Shown: piece after piece, positions 1-7,665 of the stretch
How positions within the stretch are numbered: the stretch's first letter is position 1
Layout of the letters: every line of letters starts with the position of its first letter
Assembly (NCBI RefSeq): GCF_947488515.1
Contig: NZ_CANKZF010000001.1
Span: 2,108,001-2,172,000 of the forward strand
Source of the DNA: an uncultured Nocardioides sp.
Lineage (GTDB): Bacteria; Actinomycetota; Actinomycetes; Propionibacteriales; Nocardioidaceae
DNA: 64,000 bases
Direction: 5' to 3'
Program-made: the position numbers and the translations under genes
The notes under the pieces: generated by a model
Database searches by the model: none
The model's input: the letters and a program-made list of their open reading frames with translations, nothing else
Told to the model about the DNA's origin: nothing

Positions 1-1
1 G

Positions 2-34
2 ATCACCCTCCAGGTCTACGACGTCGTGCGCTGA
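2..34 (+). CDS. C-terminal end of a protein cut by the window edge
   Basis: Ten codons in frame 2 read ITLQVYDVVR and end at TGA (32-34). They are followed at once by a hairpin and then by the next gene, so this is probably the tail of a plus-strand gene that starts outside the window. Ten residues are too few to assign a family. Confidence 0.3.
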   Translation: MTLQVYDVVR

Positions 35-39
35 CGCTC

Positions 40-70
40 CCCCGCTGGACGACCTCCTCGACCAGCGGGG
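40..70 (+). terminator. Hairpin after the partial first gene
   Basis: CCCCGCTGG (40-48) and CCAGCGGGG (62-70) form a perfect 9-bp stem with a 13-nt loop, starting six bases after the TGA of the partial gene. There is no T tract, which is common for actinobacterial terminators, so the role is inferred from position. Confidence 0.45.
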
Positions 71-92
71 CGCGAGGGGCAAGAATCAGCCG

Positions 93-1931
93 GTGGAACT
101 CGCCCTGCTGCTCGTCTCCATGGCAGCCGTCGTGCTCGCCGCCACCGCCGTCAGCGAGCGGCTGCGCATCCCGGCGCCGCTCCTGCTGGTCGTCGTCGGC
201 GCCGCGGCGGCGTACGTCCCAGGCGTCCCGACGATCCACCTCGAGTCCGAGGTCGTGCTGCTGGGGCTGCTGCCGCCCCTGCTCTACGCGGCCGCGATCC
301 AGACCTCGCTGGTCGACTTCAACGCCAACCGCGGCACGATCCTGCGGCTCTCGATCCTGCTCGTCGTCGTCACGGCGCTCGCCGTGGCGGCGGTCGTGGA
401 GTGGCTGGTGCCCGACCTGGGCTGGGCGGCGGCGATCGCGATCGGCGCGGTCGTCGCACCGCCGGACGCCGTGGCCGCGACGGCCGTGGCGCGGCGGATC
501 GGGCTGCCCCGGCGGGTCGTGACGATCCTCGAGGGCGAGTCGCTGCTCAACGACGCGACCGCCCTGGTCATGCTCCGCACCGCCATTGCCGCACTCGCAG
601 GCGGCGTGACGATCAGCCACGTCGGGCTCGACTTCGTGGTCGCCGCCGGTGGCGGCGTCCTGATCGGCGTCGGCTTCTTCCTCCTCGTCGCCAAGCTGCG
701 GCATCGCATCCGCGACCCGCTGATGGACACCGCGATCTCGTTCCTGACGCCGTTCGCGGCGTTCGTGGTGGCGGAGGAGATCCACGCCTCCGGTGTCATC
801 TCGGTCGTCGTCGCCGGCCTGCTGCTCGGCCACAAGGCGCCGATCATCCAGACCGCGCAGTCCCGCATCACCGAACGGATCACCTGGCGCACGGTCGCCT
901 TCGTGCTGGAGAACACGGTCTTCCTCCTCATCGGTCTCCAGCTCGACTGGATCCTCCAGGACGTCCACGAGTCGAGCCTGCCCAACAGCCGCATCGCGCT
1001 CGTCTGCCTCGCGACCCTGCTGACCGTCGTCGTCGTACGCCTCGTCTACATGCAGGCCACCGGCTTCCTCCGGCGGCGCGACCCCATCCCGGCGTCGTGG
1101 AGCTTCCTCATCGGCTGGGCCGGGATGCGCGGCGTCGTCACGCTCGCCGCGGCGTTCGTGATCCCGGAGGACGCGCCCCACCGCGAGGTGCTGCTCCTCG
1201 TCGCGTTCACCGTCGTGGCCGGCACCCTGCTCGCACAGGGCCTGACGCTGCCGCTGATGACCCGGCTGCTCGACGTCCCCGCGCCCGACCCGGCGGAGGA
1301 CGCCCTCGCCCGCGCCGGCCTGCTCCAGCAGGCCGCGGACGCCGGGTTCAAGCGCCTCGACGAGCTGGAGTACGTCGACCACCACGGGGTGGCCGAGCAG
1401 GTGCGGGCCCGCGTCGACCAGCGCACGTTCGCGGCGTGGGAGCAGCTGGCGACCACCGACGGCGAGGAGACGCCCTCCGAGCTCTACGCCCGGATCCGGG
1501 GCGAGATGATCGAGGCCGAGCGCGCCAAGGTGCTGCTGGTCCGGGGCAAGGGCAAGGTGCCGTCAGAGGTCGTGAGCCAGGTGCTCGGCATGCTCGACAT
1601 CGAGGAGTCGATGCTCGACGCCGGCTCCGCGGCGCGCGCCGGCGTACGTTCCGGGAGCCTCTCCTTCGCCGGCGGCCGCACCTGCGACGACCTCGACGAG
1701 CACCCCGCGATCGACACGGTCGACGAGCCGGCCTGCGCCACCTGCCTGGCCGACGGCACCCGTTGGGTGTCGCTGCGGCAGTGCCTCACCTGCGGCAACG
1801 TGGGCTGCTGCGACTCCTCCGTGGGCAAGCACGCCACCGCCCACTTCCACGACAGCCTGCATCCCGTGGTGGAGTCCGCCGAACGGGACGAGTCGTGGCG
1901 GTGGTGCTACGTGCACAACCTCACCGGCTAG
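93..1931 (+). CDS. Na+/H+ antiporter (CPA1 family) with C-terminal UBP zinc finger
   Basis: Membrane antiporter expected to exchange Na+ or K+ for H+ in pH and salt balance. About residues 1-400 are hydrophobic with 11-12 predicted membrane segments; the CPA1 signature region includes APPDAVAAT and the EGESLLNDATALV segment that carries the ion-binding acids. Residues about 400-520 form a charged cytoplasmic tail. From about residue 531 to the end lies a ubiquitin-hydrolase-type zinc finger (zf-UBP) with CATC, CLTCGNVGCC and several His residues. This antiporter-UBP fusion is known from actinobacteria, but the zinc finger has no known ligand there. The start is GTG at 93; there is no strong Shine-Dalgarno. 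It stands alone, 83 bp before the next gene. Confidence 0.9.
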   Translation: MELALLLVSMAAVVLAATAVSERLRIPAPLLLVVVGAAAAYVPGVPTIHLESEVVLLGLLPPLLYAAAIQTSLVDFNANRGTILRLSILLVVVTALAVAAVVEWLVPDLGWAAAIAIGAVVAPPDAVAATAVARRIGLPRRVVTILEGESLLNDATALVMLRTAIAALAGGVTISHVGLDFVVAAGGGVLIGVGFFLLVAKLRHRIRDPLMDTAISFLTPFAAFVVAEEIHASGVISVVVAGLLLGHKAPIIQTAQSRITERITWRTVAFVLENTVFLLIGLQLDWILQDVHESSLPNSRIALVCLATLLTVVVVRLVYMQATGFLRRRDPIPASWSFLIGWAGMRGVVTLAAAFVIPEDAPHREVLLLVAFTVVAGTLLAQGLTLPLMTRLLDVPAPDPAEDALARAGLLQQAADAGFKRLDELEYVDHHGVAEQVRARVDQRTFAAWEQLATTDGEETPSELYARIRGEMIEAERAKVLLVRGKGKVPSEVVSQVLGMLDIEESMLDAGSAARAGVRSGSLSFAGGRTCDDLDEHPAIDTVDEPACATCLADGTRWVSLRQCLTCGNVGCCDSSVGKHATAHFHDSLHPVVESAERDESWRWCYVHNLTG

Positions 1932-2002
1932 GGACATCTGAGGACGCCAGGGACGTCGATCGGTCCATTTTCCGACCACGACGTCCTCAGATACCGGCCC
2001 AT

Positions 2003-2008
2003 TAGGCT
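2003..2008 (+). promoter_or_regulatory. -10 box of a leaderless promoter
   Basis: TAGGCT lies exactly 6 nt before the ATG at 2015. The GGAGGA between the box and the ATG touches the start codon and so cannot act as a normal ribosome site, which favours a leaderless transcript. Confidence 0.6.
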
Positions 2009-2014
2009 GGAGGA

Positions 2015-3676
2015 ATGGGAGCGCCCGCGATCGTCATCGCCTCCACCCACCACACGACCGAGCTCGGCGAGGCCTTCGCCCGCTACGGGCGCGAGTACGA
2101 CGTCCGCATGGCGTCCGACGAGGCCACCGCCAAGGCCTGCGCCAAGGACCTGGTCACGACCGGCCACCCCGTGGCGCTCTTCGTCGTCGACAGCGACCAG
2201 GAGCAGGACAAGCTCTACCAGCTCATCGGCGGCACCCGGCAGGCCGTCCCGACCGCGCGGCGGCTGATCGTCACGCACGTCAGCCGGTTCCGCGACGACA
2301 ACCAGACCTTCCGCCACGCCGTCGCCGCCGGCAAGGTCGACGCGCTGCTGCTCATGCCGCAGGGGCCGCGCGACGAGGAGTTCCACCTCGCCGTCGGCGA
2401 GCTGCTCAACGAGTGGAACGCGACCGTCGCCGCGCCGGTGGTGGAGAACGTCCGCATCATCACGCCCGAGAAGGACGGCCTGACGCGGGACCTGCTCGAC
2501 TACCTCGCCCGGGTCGGGATGCCGGCCGGCGTGCACCACCCCGACAGCGAGGTGGGCCGCGAGGTGATGGCGAGCTGCCCCGAGGACGAGGGCCGGTGGC
2601 CGGTCGTGTCCTCCCTGGCGGGATGGTGCGGCCACTGTCCCGACGTGCGGTCGCTGGCCAACCAGCTCTACGGCCGACCCGACGACATCGACGTCGACGA
2701 GGTCGTCGACCTCGTCGTGGTCGGCGCGGGCCCGGCCGGACTGGCCGCCAGCGTGTACGCCTCGAGCGAGGGCCTGTCCACCGTCTGCCTCGAGGCCGAG
2801 GCCATCGGCGGCCAGGCCGGCACCAGCTCGATGATCCGCAACTACCTCGGCTTCCCCCGCGGCATCTCCGGCATGCGCCTGGCGCAGCGCGCCCGAGGGC
2901 AGGCGCTGCGTTTCGGCACCCGCTTCTTCACCGGCTGGCCGGCGACCGGGCTCTCGCGGTGCGCGGACGGGGACCACCACGTCGTGCACACCGACGGCGG
3001 CGACGTGCACGCCCGGACGGTGCTCGTCTCGACCGGGGTCGACTACCGCCGGCTGGGCGTCGAGTCGCTCGAGGAGCTGGTCGGCCGCGGGGTCTACTAC
3101 GGCGCGGCGATGGCGGCCGCCCGCGAGCTCGCCGGCGACCACGTCGTCGTCGTGGGGGGCGGCAACTCAGCCGGGCAGGCGGCGATCCACGCCGCCCGCT
3201 TCGCCTCCGCGGTCACGCTCGTGGTGCGCCGGCCGGACCTCACCGCCACCATGTCGTCGTACCTCATCGACGAGATCGAGTGGAACCCGCGCATCACCGT
3301 GCGTCCCTGCACCCGCGTGGTCGACGGCGGCCCCGACGACGTCGGTCAGCTGGCCTGGCTCGACATGGAGGACGTCGACACGGGCGCTCAGGAGCGGGTC
3401 GAGGCGCGCGGGTTGTTCCTGCTCCTCGGCGCGGCACCCGAGTGCGGCTGGCTGCCGGATGCGGTCCTGCGCGACGAGCGCGGCTTCGTCCTCACCGGGC
3501 GCGACGTGCCGACCGAGCACTGGGTCGAGGGCGTGCCGCCGGAGGACCTGGCCACCACCGTCCCGGGCATCTTCGCCGGCGGCGACATCCGCGCCGGGTC
3601 GATGAAGCGGGTCGCCTCGGCGACCGGCGAGGGCGCCTCGGTGGTGTCCTCGGTCCACACCTGGCTCGGCCAGTAG
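2015..3676 (+). CDS. Fused receiver-like / thioredoxin-reductase-like FAD oxidoreductase
   Basis: A 553-residue flavoprotein. Residues 1-130 resemble a degenerate response-regulator receiver domain (FVVDSD in the place of the phospho-acceptor strand). Residues 150-225 are a linker of glutaredoxin-like character, and residues 230-553 are a thioredoxin-reductase fold with the FAD site GAGPAGLAAS (about 236) and an NADPH-binding VVGGGNSAGQAA (about 380). The Cys-x-x-Cys that normally sits in the NADPH domain of thioredoxin reductase is missing (VYYGAAMAA in its place). Instead there is a thioredoxin-type C205-G-H-C208 in the linker. Fused proteins of this class occur in many actinobacteria; substrate and electron acceptor are unknown. 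The start is fixed by the -10 box at 2003. Confidence 0.85.
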   Translation: MGAPAIVIASTHHTTELGEAFARYGREYDVRMASDEATAKACAKDLVTTGHPVALFVVDSDQEQDKLYQLIGGTRQAVPTARRLIVTHVSRFRDDNQTFRHAVAAGKVDALLLMPQGPRDEEFHLAVGELLNEWNATVAAPVVENVRIITPEKDGLTRDLLDYLARVGMPAGVHHPDSEVGREVMASCPEDEGRWPVVSSLAGWCGHCPDVRSLANQLYGRPDDIDVDEVVDLVVVGAGPAGLAASVYASSEGLSTVCLEAEAIGGQAGTSSMIRNYLGFPRGISGMRLAQRARGQALRFGTRFFTGWPATGLSRCADGDHHVVHTDGGDVHARTVLVSTGVDYRRLGVESLEELVGRGVYYGAAMAAARELAGDHVVVVGGGNSAGQAAIHAARFASAVTLVVRRPDLTATMSSYLIDEIEWNPRITVRPCTRVVDGGPDDVGQLAWLDMEDVDTGAQERVEARGLFLLLGAAPECGWLPDAVLRDERGFVLTGRDVPTEHWVEGVPPEDLATTVPGIFAGGDIRAGSMKRVASATGEGASVVSSVHTWLGQ

Positions 3677-3711
3677 CGCCACCCCGGTTCTGCCCGGGTC
3701 GAGCCCCGGAC

Positions 3712-4089
3712 CTACATCGACAGCAGCAGGAAGAGCACGGCCAGCGCCGGCAGGGTGCCCTGCGTGATCGCGGCGCGCGCCATCGACCGGTCGTGGGTCA
3801 CCAGCACCAGCGCGGCGCCGAGCATCGACCCGGTGCCGGCCAGCGCCAGCGCCCGGCCGACATCCTCCTGCCCGCCCAGCAGGGCGACGCCGACGATCGT
3901 GATGATCGCCAGGAAGAGGTTGTAGAAGCCTTGGTTGTAGGCCATCGGCGCCAGGACCGGGGCCTCGGCCTCGGAGACGCCGAAGGTCCTGCGGGTCGAG
4001 GGCTCGGTCCACCGAAAGGCCTCGAGCACCCAGATGTAGACGTGCAGCAGCGCGGCAAGGACCGCGAACACCACAGCGAGGATGGTCAT
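3712..4089 (-). CDS. DUF1304 family membrane protein
   Basis: A 125-residue protein with four hydrophobic segments, matching the DUF1304 pattern: an N-terminal helix with HVYIWVLE, then APMAYNQGFYNLFLA, which is the most conserved stretch of the family. The function of the family is not known. The gene is convergent with the flavoprotein gene ending at 3676. The ATG at 4089 is preceded at 6 nt by a TAGGGT box, so the message is probably leaderless. Confidence 0.85.
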   Translation of the reverse strand: MTILAVVFAVLAALLHVYIWVLEAFRWTEPSTRRTFGVSEAEAPVLAPMAYNQGFYNLFLAIITIVGVALLGGQEDVGRALALAGTGSMLGAALVLVTHDRSMARAAITQGTLPALAVLFLLLSM

Positions 4090-4095
4090 GTGGCC

Positions 4096-4101
4096 ACCCT
4101 A
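4096..4101 (-). promoter_or_regulatory. -10 box of a leaderless promoter
   Basis: On the minus strand TAGGGT stands 6 nt before the ATG at 4089, the same geometry as at many other genes here. Confidence 0.55.
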
Positions 4102-4158
4102 GGCTCGCCTACCCCTGGGAAGGTGGCAGGTCGTACGCCGTTCAGCGCACACTCACGA

Positions 4159-4180
4159 CGCACGGCCGCCCGGCCGTGCG
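4159..4180. repeat. Perfect 10-bp inverted repeat upstream of a small membrane protein
   Basis: CGCACGGCCG (4159-4168) and CGGCCGTGCG (4171-4180) are separated by two bases. The element sits 16 bp before the GTG start at 4197 and 5 bp before its ribosome site, where it could act as an operator or fold in the 5' end of the mRNA. Confidence 0.5.
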
Positions 4181-4196
4181 GAACGAGGAGGTCCCC

Positions 4197-4421
4197 GTGG
4201 GACGACTGATCGGCATCCTGCTCGTGGTCTGGCTCGTCATCGGTGGGTTCGCCGCCTTCCAGCGCGGCTACTTCGAGGACACCCGGACCAACTGCTCCGA
4301 GGCAGGCGACATCGCGCTGACCGTCGTCGCCGGGCCGCTGAACTACCTCGGCGTCAACCCGAAGGTGAAGTGCTCCGACATCAACGTCCCCGACGTCGAC
4401 GTGCCCGAGCCGAGCAAGTAG
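4197..4421 (+). CDS. Small membrane-anchored protein of unknown function
   Basis: A 74-residue protein with one N-terminal membrane segment (GILLVVWLVIGGFAAF) followed by an outside part with two Cys residues (NCSEAG and KCSDIN) that could form a disulfide, and an acidic tail rich in DVP. I do not recognise the family; proteins of this shape are common in Nocardioides-like genomes. The start is the GTG at 4197 because AGGAGG at 4186-4191 lies 5 nt ahead of it; a GTG further up, at 4176, has no such site and lies inside the inverted repeat. Confidence 0.7.
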   Translation: MGRLIGILLVVWLVIGGFAAFQRGYFEDTRTNCSEAGDIALTVVAGPLNYLGVNPKVKCSDINVPDVDVPEPSK

Positions 4422-4434
4422 GGACACGCCCTGG

Positions 4435-4656
4435 TCAGCGACCCGCGTTGCGCGGATGGTTCTTCGCCGTCCGCTCGTTGCCGCGGCGGTAGTTGCCGGT
4501 GACCCTGGCCATCAGCTCCTGCTCGTCGTCGTCCTCGACGTCGGCGAGGAAGCGCGCCGCCGCCGCGCCGCGCAGCACCGTCGCGCGGCGGCCGTGGTGC
4601 GAGATCACGACCTCGCCGCCGCGCACCTCGTAGTCGAAGCCCTCCGGTCCCGGCAC
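4435..4656 (-). CDS. Small conserved hypothetical protein, last gene of the ESX-like operon
   Basis: A 73-residue soluble protein with an N-terminal beta-rich part (FDYEVRGGEVVISHHGRRA) that reads like a short strand-turn-strand domain, then an acidic stretch and a basic tail. No known family recognised. Start GTG at 4656 with GGAGGA just upstream; this start is one base beyond the TGA of the lipoprotein gene (4658-4660), so the two are probably translationally coupled. It overlaps nothing and is convergent with the small membrane protein gene ending at 4421. Confidence 0.7.
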   Translation of the reverse strand: MPGPEGFDYEVRGGEVVISHHGRRATVLRGAAAARFLADVEDDDEQELMARVTGNYRRGNERTAKNHPRNAGR

Positions 4657-4657
4657 G

Positions 4658-5695
4658 TCACTCCTCCGCCTTCTCGAACGTGGTCGCACCGCCACCCGAT
4701 GCCGGCCAGGCAAGGACGCCATCGCGAGGGCTCACTGCGTAGATGCGCGAGCCGTCGGGCGCGACGAGCACGGCCCGCGGGGTGTCGGTGGCGCCGGCGA
4801 GCGACGTCACGTCATCGGTGCGCCAGTCCCAGACCTGCACATCGGGCTCGTCCTTCACGCTCGCCACCACACCGTCGGAGCCCAGCCAGGCCAGGTGGTC
4901 GGCGGCGACCGACGACGACGCCTCCTCCTCGTAGGTCTCGGCGTCCCAGACCGTCAGCGCGGCCCGCTCGTCGAGCGCGAACGACGACGTCGCGAGGGTG
5001 GCGTCGTCCGGACCCCAGGCGACATGTCCCTGGGGTGGGGCGTCGAGCTGTCCGAGGGCGGCCCCGGACCCGACGTCGACGACCGTGACCGGGGCGTCGG
5101 AGGACGCGACGGCGAGCGCGGACCCGTCAGAGCTGAAGGCGACGGCCACCGGCGCCTCGCCCTCCGGGTCGAGCTCGGTCACCTCGGCCGGGTCGTCCAC
5201 GGACCAGAGGCGTACGACGCCGTCGGCACCCGCACCGGCGAGCGTCTGGCCGTCGGGAGAGAACGCGAGGTCGCGCATCCCGACGCCCGGGCCGTCCTGC
5301 ACGACCTCGGCGGCGTAGGCCTCGACCGTGCCGACCTCGTCGCCGGTCGCGTCGTCCACGAGGACGACCGAGACGGTCCCGCCGTCGACCCGGTCGGTCG
5401 CGACCAGCCCGCCGGTGCCCCAGGCGACCACGCCACCCCCGGCCCACCGGTCGGCGAGGGTGCCCTCGGCCGTGGACCACAGGCAGAGCTCGCCGTCGCA
5501 CGGCACCGCGATCCGCGACCCGTCGGGACTCAGCGCTGCGGAGTCGCCGGTGAAGGGCACGCCCGGCACCTCGACGACGTCGCCCGACCCGGTGTCGACC
5601 CCGTCGGTCATGGCACCGCCGGAGTCGTCCGAGCACCCGGTGAGCGCCAGCGACGCGACCGCCAACCCCGCCGCCAGCTGGAGCGCACGCCTCAT
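4658..5695 (-). CDS. WD40-like beta-propeller lipoprotein
   Basis: A 345-residue exported protein. The signal peptide ends in a lipobox (LALTGC, residues about 17-22), so it should be lipid-anchored on the outer face of the membrane. The mature part has repeated strand motifs with LSPDGSRIAV, FSPDGQTLAGAGADGVVRLWSV, FSSDGSALAVASSD and similar, typical of WD40 / TolB-like propeller blades, six or seven in all. Such proteins usually offer a docking surface; no catalytic motif is visible. The ATG overlaps the TGA of the DUF4919 gene by four bases (5692-5695), and its own stop is one base from the next start, so it belongs to a coupled operon with an ESX-like pair. Confidence 0.85.
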   Translation of the reverse strand: MRRALQLAAGLAVASLALTGCSDDSGGAMTDGVDTGSGDVVEVPGVPFTGDSAALSPDGSRIAVPCDGELCLWSTAEGTLADRWAGGGVVAWGTGGLVATDRVDGGTVSVVLVDDATGDEVGTVEAYAAEVVQDGPGVGMRDLAFSPDGQTLAGAGADGVVRLWSVDDPAEVTELDPEGEAPVAVAFSSDGSALAVASSDAPVTVVDVGSGAALGQLDAPPQGHVAWGPDDATLATSSFALDERAALTVWDAETYEEEASSSVAADHLAWLGSDGVVASVKDEPDVQVWDWRTDDVTSLAGATDTPRAVLVAPDGSRIYAVSPRDGVLAWPASGGGATTFEKAEE

Positions 5696-6222
5696 GCGCG
5701 CACCAGCCGGCTGACGTCGAACCACGCCTCGCTGCCGTCGTCGCACACGTGGCGGTCGAGGGACGCGCCGTCGACGGCGACCAGGGTCTGCTGCTGGGAG
5801 GTGCGGCGCCCGGCGCGCAGCACGTCGTACTCGTCGCTGATGCGCAGCACGCTCCACGGGTGCTCGCGGGTGCCGTCGCCGGTGCTGCGGATCGACTCGA
5901 TCGCCAACGCCTGGAGGCCGCGCTCCGCCCGGGCGCGGGCGTCGTCACCGAGCCCGGCGTGGGCGGCGGCGAGCGCCGCGTGGGCGGACGGGGAGAAGAA
6001 GGCGCCGGGCATCAGGCGCTGCACGACCGAGGCCGCCTCGGAGTGGTCGCCGCGGGCGAGGGCAGGGGCGACGGCGTCGACGACGTCGAGACCGGGGTCG
6101 AAGCCAGGCGAACGGCGGACAGCGTCACGGAGCCCCGCCAGGTCCGAGGCCGAACGGGTGCGGGCCCAGACGAGGGCGAGGTCGGACAGCGCGGGTCCGC
6201 CGGGCTCGATGTGCGTGCTCAT
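5692..6222 (-). CDS. DUF4919-like protein
   Basis: A 176-residue soluble protein. The middle part is helical and Ala-rich, and the C-terminal half contains GTREHPWSVLRISDEYDVLR, close to the hallmark of the DUF4919 family (a short GTG-x-G-x-x-x-x-P-x-x-V/I-x-x-x-x-EY pattern). The role of the family is unknown. It overlaps both neighbours by four bases (ATGA at 6219-6222 and 5692-5695), which shows strict co-expression with the W-x-G/zincin protein before it and the propeller lipoprotein after it. Confidence 0.7.
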   Translation of the reverse strand: MSTHIEPGGPALSDLALVWARTRSASDLAGLRDAVRRSPGFDPGLDVVDAVAPALARGDHSEAASVVQRLMPGAFFSPSAHAALAAAHAGLGDDARARAERGLQALAIESIRSTGDGTREHPWSVLRISDEYDVLRAGRRTSQQQTLVAVDGASLDRHVCDDGSEAWFDVSRLVRA

Positions 6223-7280
6223 CGCGCCTCCTCCCTGATCCGGTCGAGGTCGTCCCCGTCGAGGTCGTCGAGGTAGGCGCCGCCGGTCCCGCGGGCGTCC
6301 TTCTCGACAGGCTGGTCACGATAGGCGTCGTAGCCGTCGTCCTTCGTGGTCTGGTAGTCGTCGAAGTTGTCGCGCCACTCCTCGACGTCCGCCTCGCTGA
6401 CGCCGGGCGGACCGTCGTAGTCCTCCCACCACCACCAGGGCAGGTCGTCGACCTCCTTGTGCTGCTGGGCGTGCCGGACCTCGTGGGCCACGGTGCCGAG
6501 GATGGTCGGGTCGGAGAGGTTGCCCTCGTCGATGCGCAGCACGCGGTCGCCCTCGCCCCAGCTGCCGCGGGAGTCGGTGGTCGGGTCGTCGTCCTTGCCG
6601 TCTCCGTCCGCGTCCTCGAGGTCCTCGACGCGGACCTCGAAGTCGTCGACGCCCGCGTCGCGGGCCTGCTGCTCAGCGATGTGCTCGAGCACCCGGCGGC
6701 GCTCGTCGTCGGACATCGCGGCCCAGTCGCTCTCGACCTCCGGGTCGACGACGTAGTCGGGTCCGTCGTCGCTGAACGACCCGTGCGGGCGCGCAGCGAT
6801 CAGCGCCGAGTCGACGGCGTAGGCGTCGTCGAGGACGTCGCCCACCCGCGTGGCCAGGGCGTCGACGGCGTGCTGCCGGCTCGCCTGGTGCTCCTGCGCC
6901 TCGAAGCGGTTGTCGAAGGTGGGCCTCGGGGCGACGTCGCTGACGGTGCCGGACGCGTCGACCTCCAGCTGCTGGGCCGCGGCGTCGGTGAGGATGTCCT
7001 GCACGGCCTGCTCGATCGCGGTGACCGGACCGATCTGGGCGTAGACCTGGCGCTCGAAGTCGGCCAGTCCCTCGATGTGGCGCGTCATCTGGGCGACCAG
7101 CGCCGCCTGGCGCGCGGACGCCGCCCAGCGGCCGAGGCCGGTCCACCCGTCGGGGACCGCGTCGGACTCCACGACGTCGCGGGCCTTCTCCAGCGCCAGC
7201 ACGTCGACCCGCAGCTCGTCGCTCGCCGCATTCACGCCCGCGGATCGCCAGGACCGGAGCCGGCCGAAGGTGATGCTCAC
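6219..7280 (-). CDS. ESX-like W-x-G protein with C-terminal HEVRH zincin motif, putative secreted effector
   Basis: A 353-residue protein without a signal peptide. The first half is helical with a W-T-G turn (DGWTGLGRW, about residues 43-51), as in substrates of type VII (ESX) secretion. The second half contains H266-E-V-R-H270 in VAHEVRHAQQH, the zinc site of a metallopeptidase-like fold, followed by PVEKDA about 55 residues on, where Glu326 is a likely third ligand. Between them lies an acidic Asp-rich stretch (DADGDGKDDD) that could bind Ca2+. The start is GTG 7280, which has GGAGG at a good distance and overlaps the stop of the small partner gene (GTGA, 7277-7280). Known polymorphic toxins share this layout; toxin activity here is inference. 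No immunity protein or EccC ATPase is seen in the window. Confidence 0.65.
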   Translation of the reverse strand: MSITFGRLRSWRSAGVNAASDELRVDVLALEKARDVVESDAVPDGWTGLGRWAASARQAALVAQMTRHIEGLADFERQVYAQIGPVTAIEQAVQDILTDAAAQQLEVDASGTVSDVAPRPTFDNRFEAQEHQASRQHAVDALATRVGDVLDDAYAVDSALIAARPHGSFSDDGPDYVVDPEVESDWAAMSDDERRRVLEHIAEQQARDAGVDDFEVRVEDLEDADGDGKDDDPTTDSRGSWGEGDRVLRIDEGNLSDPTILGTVAHEVRHAQQHKEVDDLPWWWWEDYDGPPGVSEADVEEWRDNFDDYQTTKDDGYDAYRDQPVEKDARGTGGAYLDDLDGDDLDRIREEAR

Positions 7281-7591
7281 GACCCGCCTCCGAGGAACGT
7301 GCGCAGCCACTCCTGGAACGCCTGCGCCCGGGCGTCCGCCGCCTCGGCGTCGGCGGCGGCCGCGTCGAGCCCGTCGGCGAAGTCACCGACCGACGACGCC
7401 CACGCCGTGATGCCCTCGTCCCACGCGGTCGCGAGCTCCGGCATCACGCTCGCGGTGCTGCTGCCGGGGAGGGCACCGGCGAGCTCGTCGACGGCGTCGC
7501 CGGCGTCGGCGTCGCGGGCGTCCTTGGCGGCGGACCGCAGGTCGCTCGCCGTGGTGCGCAGCTCATCGGGCTCCACCTGGTAGGTCGACAT
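7277..7591 (-). CDS. Small helical ESX-like protein (type VII secretion target type)
   Basis: A 104-residue, almost fully helical acidic protein, Ala-rich, with the pattern ELRTTASDLRSAAKDA at the N-terminus and FADGLDAAAADAEAADARA near the end. Size and repeat spacing match actinobacterial ESX / DUF2580-type proteins that pair with a W-x-G partner in a four-helix bundle. It lies directly before the W-x-G/zincin gene and overlaps it by four bases, so the two are most likely partners. A strict W-x-G is not present in this one. It is the first gene of the operon 7591-4435. Confidence 0.65.
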   Translation of the reverse strand: MSTYQVEPDELRTTASDLRSAAKDARDADAGDAVDELAGALPGSSTASVMPELATAWDEGITAWASSVGDFADGLDAAAADAEAADARAQAFQEWLRTFLGGGS

Positions 7592-7665
7592 GTGGGGTGG
7601 ATGCCCCGCCCCGACGCCCGCCAAACCGCGGCGCTCGGCGCCTGTGGACGACGACGCGAGAACGA

